Shown here one piece after another: positions 1-11,671 of a stretch of DNA of 64,000 bases. Source of the DNA: Brasenia schreberi (taxonomy: Eukaryota > Streptophyta > Magnoliopsida > Nymphaeales > Cabombaceae). The stretch is from positions 5,801,001 to 5,865,000 of the forward strand of contig JAYKKT010000040.1 in NCBI GenBank assembly GCA_036023115.1, in the 5' to 3' direction. Numbering within the stretch: the first letter of the stretch is position 1; each line of letters opens with the position of its first letter. Both the position numbers and the translations under genes were made by a program. The notes beneath the pieces are model-generated. The model searched no databases, was not told where the DNA came from, and saw only the letters and a list, made by a program, of their open reading frames with translations.

Positions 1-21
1 TACAATACTTGAATTAATTAA

Positions 22-231
22 ATACTGGATCAGGTAAAGGTTGGTGCATGTAAAGCATATGAAATGGATTGGATTTGGTCTGCATTGGTAAAGCAATTAG
101 GATCTCCTTCTAAGACTTTTCACAATATAAAAGGATCTGAATCTGGAATTCCAAGTCCTCCAAAACTGCATCGGTATAGCAGCCTTTATGTGACTAATGA
201 ATTGAAGAGCCAACTTCATATTCCTAGGTGA
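22..231 (+). CDS. possible 3' terminal exon of an unidentified gene
   Basis: A frame without stops runs from just after a TAA at 19-21 to a TGA at 229-231. A plausible 3' splice site (CAG) ends at position 33, so an exon could run from 34 to 231. The peptide starts VKVGACKAYEMDWIW and ends ELKSQLHIPR. Its composition looks protein-like rather than repeat-derived, but I do not recognise the family. The rest of the gene would lie left of the window. No other support is visible, so this may be a chance open frame. Confidence 0.22.
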   Translation: MLDQVKVGACKAYEMDWIWSALVKQLGSPSKTFHNIKGSESGIPSPPKLHRYSSLYVTNELKSQLHIPR

Positions 232-386
232 TCGTTTTCTCCAAGTCATAAAAAACTTAAATCTCATATGCCGATTCTATAGGCAAGGCAATGAACAACT
301 CCAATACCCATATCACCAAAAGTTTGTGCTGGTATAGTTCCTCTGCTATGGCATGTCTAATATATTGCTCCATGATACATATCACC

Positions 387-411
387 CATCAAGTATCAAC
401 TCCATATACCT

Positions 412-503
<92 letters not shown>

Positions 504-688
504 GTGTGTGTGTGTGTATTTGTATGTATATAATAGAGAGAGAAAGGAAGGTAGTTCTAGATGTATAATGTTGTTCGGTGTTTTTTCATGTGTAAATATG
601 TTCATCTTTCATCTTTTGATTGACATGATCAAAGTGAAAATTTGAATTAACTCATCAAGTATCAACTCCATATACCTTCTCTCTCTCC

Positions 689-744
<56 letters not shown>

Positions 745-872
745 TAGTTCTAGATGTATAATGCTTTTCAGTGTTTTTTCATGTGTAAATATGTTCATCT
801 TTCATCTTTTGATTAACATGATCAAAGTGAAAATTTGAATTAACTCATCAAGTATCAACTCCATATACCTTC

Positions 873-934
<62 letters not shown>

Positions 935-1920
935 TTATAATGGTGATTGATGAGTTAACAAAACATATTCAAGATGAAGTACCTTGGTGTATGTTATTTG
1001 CATATAACATTGTGTTAGTGGAGGAGTCTAAGGAAAAAGTTAATAGAAATTTGGAACTATGGAGAAAAACATTAGAAAGCAAAGGCCTCCGACTTAGTAG
1101 AACAAAGACAGAATATATGGAATGTAAGTTTGATCATTTGGTTACTTCAGAGGACATAAAAATTAAAATTGGCACACATTGCATCCCCCAAAAAGAAAGT
1201 TTTAAATACCTAGGGTCAATTTTCAAAGTGATGAAAGAATTGATGGAAATGTTATGCATAGAATTAATGCTGGTTGATTAAAATTGAGAGGAGCATCAGG
1301 TATTCTTTGTGATAAGAAGATACCATTAATGTTAAAAGGTAAATATTATAGAGCATCAATTAGACCTATCATGTTTTATGGTTCTAAGTGTTAGGCAGTT
1401 AATCATCAATATGTACAAAAGATGTCTCTGATAGAAATGAAGATGTTGAGATGGATGAGTAATCATACAAGGAAAGACTTTATACATAATGAGGTTATTA
1501 TAAATAAATTAAGAGTGACACCAATAGAGGATAAAATGAGAGAATATCGTTTAAGATGGTTTGGACATATAGAAAGAAGATAAAAAAAAGAACCTATAAG
1601 AAGGTTTGAAAAACTAAATTTGGAAAGTATTAAAAGAGGTAGAGGACGACCAAATAAGTGTTGGAAAGAAACAATAAATAATGATTTAGCTTATTGTGAG
1701 TTAACTGCTAACATGGCATATGATAGGGATATGTGGAAACAAAGAATCCATGTAGCCGACCCCGTTTACTATGGGAAAAGGCTTAGTTGTTGTTGTTGTT
1801 GTTGTATGTATATAGAGAAAGGAAGGTAGTTTATATGTATAATGTTTTTCGGTGTATAATCATGTGTAAATATGTTCCTTTCATCTTTAGATTAACATAA
1901 TCAAAGTGCAAATTTGAATT
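387..1920. repeat. three tandem units with CT/TA microsatellites
   Basis: Units start at about 387, 653 and 846, each with catcaagtatcaactccata. Each continues into a CT run, a TA run (about 431-502, 703-741, 893-930), and then a roughly 120-bp segment that begins ggtagttctagatgtataatg and ends tttgaattaactcat. The last segment of the third unit resumes at about 1825, displaced by the LINE fragment at 932-1806. Unit lengths differ mainly through the TA run. Confidence 0.75.
932..1806 (+). mobile_element. RTE-type LINE, 5'-truncated copy
   Basis: This is the 3' third of an RTE-clade LINE, matching the longer copy at 51841-55025. Peptides include [49 protein letters not shown] and, near the end, ESIKRGRGRPNKCWKETI and DMWKQRIHVADPVYYGK. 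It ends in a short (TTG)n tail at 1786-1805, typical of RTE elements, which lack a poly(A) tail. The catalytic FADD box of the reverse transcriptase reads FAYN, and the frame is broken after about 1280. It is a dead copy inserted in the TA run of the third tandem unit. Confidence 0.85.
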
Positions 1921-2056
1921 AAAAAAAGTATTGATGTACTTTTGTATGTTACGTTAAATACTTTTTTTTGTGTCTATTGTTGATCTTAAAAATCAAATAA
2001 TGAAAACATTTATGTATATTTATATAAAAAAAATATATCATGCATTTACAACTCAC

Positions 2057-2057
2057 C

Positions 2058-2149
<92 letters not shown>
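2057..2149. repeat. (CT)n(TA)n(GA)n self-complementary microsatellite
   Basis: About 26 bases of CT, then about 26 of TA, then about 40 of GA. The CT arm pairs with the GA arm and the TA core pairs with itself, so the whole tract can form a long perfect hairpin. Confidence 0.9.
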
Positions 2150-2151
<2 letters not shown>

Positions 2152-2164
2152 GGATGCACCCACT

Positions 2165-2690
2165 TGAGTAAGACCACACAAACTACACATGGGTCAGGGC
2201 TCAGCCTTACGCTTTTGCCGTATGAGAGAGAGAAGGGGGTTCTTGGTGCGGGGCCCTATGACTTAAATGCCCTTGACAGGCGCCTCCCTATTGCGTACAC
2301 GCCACTCACCATGAAGATGGCGGGCGAAAGGGGCCGTGATTCGTGGCTTCTTTTGACACGGCAAGGCCCTCCTAATCTGGCTCGCCTTTCCGTCAAGGGG
2401 GTTTTTAAGGAACTTTTGCACGTAAAAGGGAAGTGAATCGAAAATAGCAATAAATCCTGGACCTGCATGATACTAATCAGGGCGGGAGAGGCTCGCGCCA
2501 CTGAATCTGGCAGGGATAATCGTGAGATAGATAGGTAACATGAACCGAGAAATGACCAAAGTACCCTCCGTGGAAGGAAAGACAGCAGCATACACCACCA
2601 ACCGGTGGGCTGTAAAACGGGCAGAACCAACGGAGATGGCTTGTCTTGGGTTGGAAGGTAAGTCGAGATGAACAAGCAGTTTTTCCATTG
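2165..2690. other. GC-rich unassigned segment
   Basis: This 0.5 kb stretch is clearly richer in G and C than its AT-rich neighbours. Open frames exist on both strands: about 90 codons on + at 2164-2436 and about 139 on - at 2256-2675. Neither gives a protein I recognise, and overlapping opposite frames are expected in GC-rich DNA. It could be a fragment of organelle DNA, a transposon piece or a decayed gene edge. Confidence 0.35.
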
Positions 2691-3572
2691 ACCTTTACAA
2701 AAGTTAAGTTTCTATAAATTTTTAAATTGTCCTCATTTAACCTATATTTTGACTTTTATAACGCCTTTATTTTAGAAATCAAATTCTTGCCCCTTTGAAG
2801 TCTCGCAACATAATAATTCTGTTATTGTATATTTTTTATCCGCATACAAGGTACATACAGTGGACCCTATTAGCCTATACGAGCTACCTCATTCAATACA
2901 GTTACTCCTATTAGGGTTAGCAAGTATATATATATATATGATCTAGTTTTCTTATGAGTTTATTGGATTATATTCACATTGGCACCTCTTTATTCATGTT
3001 CATTCATTGCTTTTGAGTAGTACGAGTGTACTAAAAATGTTTTTTATACTTTTCAAAATCTTTAAAAAATTGAAATTATACTCATGCCACTCAAAAATAT
3101 GAACGGTGTAAGATTCAATTTTCATATATATAGAGAGTGAAAGAAAAGCTAAATGACTACCCGTTAATATTTGAGATAACATTAGAGATTTGAATTAAAA
3201 GTAAATTATACTTTATACTTTACATTTAATATGCATTAAATACAAAGTGTTTTATCACCTCAGCCATGATCTTAAAGATTGAACCGTGAAAATTTTATAG
3301 AAAATTATGCACTAAAAAACATTATACATTTAGCAATACCTCTCTTTCTCTCTTTATATATATAGTGCATAATATTTTCTTGTATATAATCTTACATAAA
3401 CATCTTTCGAGTTCGATTTTTGAGATCAATAATGCATATTTAAATAAGATGTATATTTAATGTACCATGTGTATTAAATGTAAAATAATTCAAATCTCTA
3501 CTTTAATTGCATAGATTGAAAAGTAAAAATATTTATACAATATTACACACCTTAAGACAATATGCATTTGGC

Positions 3573-3631
<59 letters not shown>

Positions 3632-5013
3632 TCTAAACATATTGAATCTTTATGGATTGTATATTACATGTACGACAATTACATCAGTCTCTGTGACTTG
3701 AGCGAGGCACGTACAGAGATCAGCTTGCGCAATTGCAAACTCGATTCATACAAAGTGGGTCAAGCTTGCAACAAGCCAAAACGAACCGCCCATCTAATTG
3801 CATCCCTAATCGCTAGGTGTTAAATTAGAAGATATGGTATGGGTCCCAAAATGAAACTAAAAGCTAGAATTAATTACAGGCAAAAGTCCAGGAATAAATT
3901 TATTTCCATAGGTAGAGTTTGGTAGAAAATGAAAGGGAACTTGGTTTACTTTATGAATAATAAACAATGGGTTCCAATAAAAAATAGTGATTCAATTGTT
4001 TCCCCTCATCGTCCATCAAAACACGGCCCAACGAGCGATAGCTTCCTTGTCTAAGTGGTTGACTCACAAATCGATCGCCATGTGTTCGATGCCTGGTGCA
4101 TGCATATGGTGTCAGCCTTTCCATTGTAAAAAAAAAATAACAATAAAAAACTACAAGTGGGTTAAAATTCTAAAGGGACTCTTTGGCTTCTTGCCCAAAG
4201 AAAGGCGAAACTGATGCCTTTAATTAGTGAACTCATGCATGGTGGTTTTCTTTTCTCTTTTCGTTTATGACTTGAAGAAACTGGTAAGGAGTTGAAACAA
4301 CTCGGCCTTAATTCAAACGTTTCACAAACACTCAAACACTCAGTTTGATACTCATACGATCTAAATTTACAAACCTCGAGGGTGTGTTTGGTTTGTGGTG
4401 CGAAGTCTCTTTACTAAAATTGCATTTTTTGTTTGAGATATGACAACAAATCGAAAGAGGAGGTGCTTCGATTTTGTTGGTGTCGAAAATCTTTTTGGTT
4501 AAATTGGACGTATGAAACTAAATAATAATGGATTCTATAGTTGATATACAACGAAGCTTAAAAGTGCAAGCACCAAGCATAAAACCTTCTATCAACCCCA
4601 CCCTAAGAGACTATAGTGTCGCTCATGAGAATCGAACCCCTGACCACGTCGCTGAGCCGGAGTACCTCTCCACTAATCTTGCCCACCAAAATATTTGGAA
4701 AGATGAACGGTTGCTAAACTGTCCCATTTTCCTTAACAAAGTATCTTTCCTTTTTCTCCGAATCAAGAAAAAGTAAACAAAAATAAAAAGAAAATAAAAA
4801 AAGTTACAAAAGGAAAATAAAAGTGATGGCCATTAATATCCAGAAGAGTTTAATAATATTCCGTTATGAATGAATGCGCCAGTTGCCCACCAGTAACCAC
4901 CGTAACTTCCCACAGCCCATACCACATCAAGGGTGTTTCCGTCATTTCATCGAGTCCACTGCCCGTGAACCCTTTTAACAACTGAAACCCTTCCAAAGGA
5001 CTGAGCCTCTCTG
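2691..5013. other. AT-rich intergenic DNA, no gene seen
   Basis: It holds a (TA)n run at 3575-3630, short TA runs near 2924-2938 and 3353-3363, and segments around 3180-3500 resembling the inverted-repeat family seen again at 41640-41880 and 62402-62747. A degenerate tRNA-like segment lies at 4612-4690. No splice-bounded coding exon was found. Confidence 0.5.
4612..4690 (-). repeat. tRNA-like segment, possible SINE head
   Basis: Read on the minus strand, this contains a box-B-like ggggttcgattctc preceded at tRNA-like spacing by a weak box-A-like stretch. It does not fold into a full tRNA by eye. Similar pieces occur on the minus strand near 9595-9655, 12560-12620, 32705-32800 and 45805-45855, and on the plus strand near 4047-4100 and 42615-42655. 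Repeated pol III-like boxes suggest old SINEs, but no element ends were defined. Confidence 0.25.
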
Positions 5014-5082
5014 CACGTGCCGAGTCACACGCACGGAGCTAATCAAGCAACCATGATCGAGCCATTAATTAGAGTTATAAAT
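5014..5082 (+). promoter_or_regulatory. promoter of the GH9 gene: G-box and TATA box
   Basis: A CACGTG G-box sits at 5014-5019 and a TATAAAT box at 5076-5082, 74 bases before the ATG at 5156. A start about 30 bases after the TATA box would give a 5' leader of roughly 45-50 bases. G-boxes bind bZIP or bHLH factors, so light or hormone control is possible but only inferred. Confidence 0.5.
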
Positions 5083-5155
5083 CCACACACACCAAAGAAA
5101 GGGAGCTTCGCGCGACGTATTCAAGGGACAAGCCACTCGTCTTCTTGACAAAACA

Positions 5156-8114
5156 ATGGCTTCTCCTCTTCCTCCTCCTCCTATCTTTTTGTTCTTCTTT
5201 CTTCTCTTTACGCTGAGAGGAGTTGATGCGACGCACGATTACCGAGAGGCATTGTCGAAATGCGTAATGTTCTTCGAAGGACAGCGGTCTGGCCGGATCC
5301 CGCCTGGGCAGAGGATGGCATGGCGGGCGAGCTCGGCCTTAAACGATGGGTCAGAGGCGGGAGTCGATCTCGAGGGAGGGTACTACGATGCTGGCGACAA
5401 TGTCAAGTTCGGGTTCCCCATGGCCTTCACTACCACCATGCTCGCGTGGTCGATCATCGAGTTTGGCGACGATATGGCCCCTTCCGGCGAGCTCCCCAAC
5501 TCCTTGGTCGCACTCCGCTGGTCTACTGACTACCTACTCAAGGCCGTTGCCCAGCCCAACCGCATCTTCGTTCAGGTCGAATCTCTCTCTCTCAAGTTTT
5601 CTGCGTTAGTGGTATTTCCGTTCATCTTGGTGGGTGGCGAGGATAATTTGGCGAAGAACTTTCAAGTTAATTTGGTCATTTGGGGGCCCAGCTCCTCTCA
5701 CAAACCACCGAATTGAATCCTTCTTGTCTCGAAACAGGCAACAATGTGGTAAAAGTTACTACACTGCCATTCTTAGAGAAAAACGCAACGAAGATCAGGT
5801 TCGTTTCTTTACGTTTGGAAAAATTCACAAAACCGTCCGATTTCGCATTTAGACTTTTCGAGCAAATTCGTTCATAAAAAGGAAGTTTCCATTGATTGTC
5901 GTTTGTTGCCTTCTCATTTTACGGTAACTGAGCCAACGGTTTTTACCACCGTGAAATCATGAACGGAATCCGCCGGTGAGGGAGGTGATGTGGTTCCATT
6001 ACTGTCTCTCTTTATATATATGTATGTATGTATGTATATATGTACTGAGACGCCATTAATGCTTCCGCCTCTGTAGAATTAATTGGTGGCTGTAGTAATT
6101 GAACTTTGGTGGTGGTGTTAATCGGTTCAGGTGGGCAACCCGATTCAGGACCATAACTGCTGGGAGAGGCCGGAGGACATGAACACACCCCGGACCGTCT
6201 ACACCATCGACCAACAGAACCCGGGATCAGATGTCGCTGCCGAGACTGCTGCCGCACTCGCGGCGGCCTCCATGGCTTTCCGGCCGTTTGATCCAGTCTA
6301 TGCGCACACCCTTCTTGCAAATGCCATCCGGGTATTCGACTTTGCCGACACCTACAGGGGTGCTTACAGTGATAACGCTGGGATCAAGGACGGGGTGTGC
6401 CCTTTCTACTGTGACTTTGATGGCTATCAGGTATAATATCCTCATTTTGCTTTCATAATTCATAACAAATATATATATATTCATATACATATATTACTTG
6501 AGAATTATATACTATTTTGCCATCGTAAACTTATATTGTCCAACAATTAATGTCGCCGGCGTTAGCTTTTGTCTTTATCCATTTTATATACAGCTTCTGT
6601 TTTTATATTCCGGTGAATGAATGAGAGTGGCTGGTTTGAATCATCGATAAGAATTTGAGCCCATTGTCAACCAAACAAGGTGGGATGTGGTCACACAAGC
6701 TTCACGTGCTACTTATTAAGGTCCATCCAAAGATGGCAATCTAAACCGCTGCTCATGTGACTAAGACATGCTTTTTTGGGGAGTAGGCGATGACTCTCAC
6801 GGGTAGATAGATCAGACCCATCAGCTATGCCCGGTAAATCCTGGTTTTGAATCAAAACCCTTCTCAATTGAACCACAAACAAGTTGATTTAAGCCGGAAT
6901 CAGTGAATTAGGTCGGGGTTGGTTTGACGGGAATCCACCTTTAGGCCACAATTCCTTAAGAACCGGGATAATATATTGACCATCTTAATTGTTTGCATGT
7001 TTTTTCTATTAACTAATTTGGTAGCAGGAGCGGCCGTAATTGTCTTGTACTAAGATTGTGATTAGTTAATCATGTTACGCATCACGTAGATGCGGTTTCT
7101 TCGAATTGCGAATGATGAAAAGAAACACTAATGTGGTGGTGGGAATGGGTGGACGCAGGACGAGCTGCTGTGGGGTGCGGCGTGGCTGCGAAGGGCAACC
7201 ACCAACGATTCCTACCTCAATTACATTCAGGCTAACGGCAAGATACTCGGCGCCGATGACAACATCAATGAGTTTGGGTGGGATAATAAGCACGCCGGCC
7301 TCAACGTCCTCGTCTCCAAGGTACACTTATGTGTGTGAGAGAGATTCACTGTAAATCTATATTTAATATTACAAGCTCGTATGGATGGAAAAGATTACTG
7401 TTTTTTGTATTTTGAATGAAGGAAAGAATCAATCTTCATTTATAGCTAATCAAATGACTCAAGGAGTCCTCGCTTGTTGAGTCGACTACGATCTGTCAAA
7501 TGTCAGGAAACAGAACAAATTACTGACACCAAGTCAGAGCACCCAATGAAGTGGATTTCGGAGTTCGAATTCGAGCTCCACGACAATGACCGAGTTGGCC
7601 TTCATAAATGCCTCACGAAAAGGAGAACATTGGATCGAAATCAACAAGTTGATTGGCGTTGAATTTTACTTTCGAAGTTTTAATTGGTGGCGCAATCGAT
7701 TTGCAGGAGTATTTGGAAGGGAGCGTGATGTCGCTGCAGTCGTATAAGGAATGGGCGGATAGCTTCATGTGCACTCTCATACCCACATCGTCTTCGTCGC
7801 ACATCGAGTACACGCCGGGGGGGCTCATCTACAAGCCGGGTGGCAGCAACATGCAGCATGTCACCTCCATCGCTTTCCTCCTCCTCACTTATGCCAAGTA
7901 CCTCTCCTCCACCTCACAGACCGCCTCTTGCGGCAATGTCGCCGCCGATGCGGCCGCCCTTCGTCTCCAAGCAAAGAAGCAGGTGTCTCTCTCTCTCTCT
8001 CTCTCTCCAATTTTGCACCCATTAAACATGAACATCAGGACCTAGCGATACAGACACCGCCTGCCCGTTCAGTTGGTCCCATTTCACTGAAATATTCAAT
8101 ATATTGACTCTCTT

Positions 8115-8165
<51 letters not shown>

Positions 8166-8791
8166 TGATATACGTTAATAAATTCAAACAAATTTCAAAT
8201 CATTTATAAAATTTGAATTTAAAAAATAAAATAATACTTATTTAAATAAACTTAAATTTCAATCTCACATTTGTTTGAATTTGTCTATACTAAAGTATGT
8301 TAGTATCTTTTTTATATATATATATATTTATATGTGAGAGGATAGTACATGTGCACAAGATGGAACGATTACATCTTTGAGTTTTTCTAAGTATCTAACA
8401 GTACTAATTTCTCTACATACATACATATATGGTTCCTTGGTAAATTATTTGGTCTGATTTTCAGGTGGACTACTTATTGGGGGACAACCCCATGCACATG
8501 TCGTACATGGTTGGGTATGGCGACAAGTTCCCTCAGCGTATCCACCACAGAGGCTCGTCCTTGCCTTCAGTCCTGGCTCACCCTCAGTTCATTGCCTGCA
8601 AAGAGGGCTCGGTCTATTTCAATTCCTCAGGACCCAATCTCAACCTACTGATGGGTGCAGTCGTCGGCGGTCCGGGTGAGGATGATGTGTATGGCGATGA
8701 CCGAGCCGACTTCAGGCAGTCGGAGCCCACCACGTACATTAACGCCCCTTTGGTGGGTGTGCTTGCCTACTTCGCTGCTAACCCTAACTAG
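5156..8791 (+). CDS. GH9B: endo-beta-1,4-glucanase, glycosyl hydrolase family 9, class B
   Basis: Five exons: 5156-5575, 6131-6430, 7159-7320, 7707-7982 and 8465-8791, all with GT-AG introns and consistent phases, give 494 residues, normal for the family. The enzyme hydrolyses internal beta-1,4-glucan bonds and acts in cell-wall loosening or remodelling. Residues 1-25 form a hydrophobic signal peptide, so the product is secreted. The GH9 catalytic domain fills the rest. YYDAGDN (76-82) holds the catalytic base region, [11 protein letters not shown] (about 408-418) is the His-Arg signature, and [11 protein letters not shown] (464-474) carries the catalytic acid Glu473. There is no membrane anchor (class A) and no C-terminal CBM49 (class C), so it is class B. 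The usual WRxDSxL segment reads WRASSAL here. All key catalytic residues are present and the gene looks functional. The start is the first ATG after the TATA box and directly begins the signal peptide. Confidence 0.95.
7985..8162. repeat. intronic CT and GA runs in GH9 intron 4
   Basis: A CT run of about 23 bases starts two bases after the GT donor of exon 4 (7985-8007). A GA run of about 46 bases lies at 8116-8162. The two are complementary and could pair in the pre-mRNA next to the 5' splice site. Confidence 0.85.
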
Positions 8792-11638
8792 AAACTGGGT
8801 CCGCTTCTAGTGACTCAAATTTATTAGAAACAGTAGGAGCAACAAGTCAGGAACCACGTGACCAGGCCAGTGAGCTCTGTAGATATACGAACAAGTGAAT
8901 GAATTGAAACAAGAAGAGGAAGGAAAATGCGGCCAATTAGACCACTTGTGAAAAAAAATAAGATCAATTCCATCCCTCTTGTTTGATGGTCATTAAAGAA
9001 CAAAAGAGAACAGAAATAAAGTAGAAAATTGGAATGGATATTGTTTTTAGTTTATTAATGAAGAATACGTTTTTCTTTTTCTTTTTTTGGATTATTGTCA
9101 AGATTTATGGGTATTGGGTAGAGGGGTGTTTGGCCTTTTGATAGGGTAACGTTCCCCCACCAATGTTACTATGCGATGCTATATGACAAAATTGTCTCAC
9201 ATGACTCCGGTGAGTCGCGTAGTTTCCTTGTGTTTACGGAATTTGTGTAAGAGATCCTCCTTTTATAGTATTGGAATCTATCAAGTTGATCTTGTGACTT
9301 CTCTCTCTTTCACAGTTGATCTTGTGACTTCTCTCTTTCTCTCTCTCCCTCTCTCTCTCTCTATAAATAAAGATATATATATACATAGAGAGTATATATA
9401 TATATATAAAGATATATATACATATATATATAAAGATATTTTAGCTTTGAATTTATTCTATCTTAAAACAAAGTGTGCACTTGGTGTTAATTGCTGAATC
9501 GGAGCCTCACATGTTCCTTGTGTAACTTTTGTATCGAAGATATCCACGAGATCTATTTTAGTGCTGAGTTTTTTGTTTTGCTAACACAAGCACCCTCTGA
9601 GAGTCGAACTCCCCACCAGCAGTAACACACTGCCTTTGAGTTAATGCTCTCGGTGCGTGTTCTGATTATTGAATTATGTCTTAGTTTAATAATTTTTAAA
9701 GAATTATCTTTCTCGGTTTTGCTCTGGTTTACCTGAAACCGCTTATCTTTCTGTGTGTGCGTGCGCGCGTGTGTGTTGTATTAAGACACAAATGAACGAA
9801 ATATAATGAATGAATGAGGGTGTCCCCCCTCTCTCATGTCTGCGTATAGATACATAACGACTCGAATTAATCAAATGTACTGCATGACGGTGACCCATTA
9901 AGCTAAGGTTCATGTGAAAGGTATCTGTTCTGTGGTATCATAATTTCATGGTTGACTTAATATCGAATAAGTTTTTGATAGCATAATCAAGACTAGCAAG
10001 TCATCTAGCTTACCCACTTTGACAAGGGGGGAAATTATTATTCCGGTGCAGGCGGAACTTATTCCGGCTGTTCTGCATTGCTAATTCCGACCGTTCATTA
10101 ACAAAAACTAAAGTCTTAATTGCCGAATAACGAATTCCAACTGTTTATGTACTTATTCCATAGTCAGAATATGTCGTTATCTCTTCCGACTGTTTGTGAC
10201 GGTCGGAATTGTTTCATCCAACAGCCGGGATAAGCTAGTAGTGTTGGATGGTCCAGATCCGATGAGTGATGACATATTGTTGTGGTTTCAAATTGTTGAT
10301 ACATGCTGTTCACCTCTAAAGAACATGAATTTTGCAGCTCTTATTCATCAAAATAAAGACAATAAAAGAACTCACACTAAGTTGGAGGAGTTCGATACCC
10401 CGAGTTTGCATCTGATAGGTATATGTTTATCACCTACAAATTTTTTTGAACAAAATGCTAAAAGCTATTTATTAATTTTCATGAACTATAATAATAGTGC
10501 ACAATGGCTCTTTACATAATTTAGTAGATAAATGAACGTAATTACTTTTCACAACCTATATGACTAATCATGTTCCTTCATCTTTGATGTAGAATTTGTG
10601 AGAAATATTGAAGGAAATTAGCATTATCATTATTTTCCCACAGGGACCAAAGGCAATTCTTCTATTTTTAGTATTGGTAATTCGATTCTTTCATTCTTGC
10701 ATCACAATGAGTATTCACTTGTTTTTTGAATTATTGAACACACATTATGTTTGTATGCTCAAAGTAGGTAAGTTTGCTCAAGGAGCAATAAATGTAGCCG
10801 ATTTTGGAAAGTGATAGTGTTCGGTGCACGGCCTTAAATAACTCAAAAAGCAACCAAAATGGAGCTTGCCACACAATTTTAGTGATTATTGGATTCTATT
10901 TTCGAGTATGAATATGAAAATTTTACCCTGTTTGTTGTGCAACCATGAGTAAGTTGGCTTCATCCACAGAAAAGGGTTCAAAACGAGTGGCAGCTCTCCT
11001 AAAACTGGTTGATAGACCATGATGAAGCTTCTACATAGCTCCGCAATACTTTTACCATCACAGAGATGAAAATTAGTTATTGATCAATGCAAAAGTATCT
11101 ATGTGTGCTTATGAATGTATGTATGTATGTTTGTGTATGTGTGTCTATACACACGCAAACACCTGTACAGTATACTGTTGATCATCCGAACTTCAGTTCA
11201 CTGAATTAAGAAATGCACCAGTTATAAACGATTAAACTTTAATCTGTATAACGTGACCATTACTGTGCAGCACATCTCTGCATGATGAGCATGCTACCCG
11301 ATGACATCCATCCATGTCAAAACTGTGGAGATGGATGTGGTGCCAATTATCTCAAGAAATAGAGAGCAGCGGGGAGAGGCATGGGAATCATGCGGTGATA
11401 CTGCGTCCTAGCTTGACTTAAAGGACCGATTCTGTCTTGGTTTAGGAAAATAAAATTCTCTATGATGGATTTCAAGAATGGTGTCAATAATTTATGAAAC
11501 AGGTGTAGATTAGATATGTGCTGTTCTGAAAAATCATCGGAACAACAACACACCAGAATGGGGATTCACTCCACAGTCCACTGGATGTGAAGTTCCCTGA
11601 ACTCATTCCCATCCACTCGATGACGACAATCAGTACAT

Positions 11639-11671
<33 letters not shown>

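Noticed and set aside
291..568. Open frames rich in Ser-Leu, Tyr-Ile and Cys-Val repeats
   Set aside because: They are translations of CT, TA and GT microsatellites. The same applies to frames at 1949-2179, 23133-23339, 38341-38666 and 44497-44764.
2256..2675. 139-codon minus-strand frame
   Set aside because: It lies in GC-rich DNA with an overlapping open frame on the other strand, has no recognised motif and no splice context.
10196..10519. 107-codon plus-strand frame
   Set aside because: No recognisable domain, an AT-rich second half of low-complexity composition, and no flanking exons.
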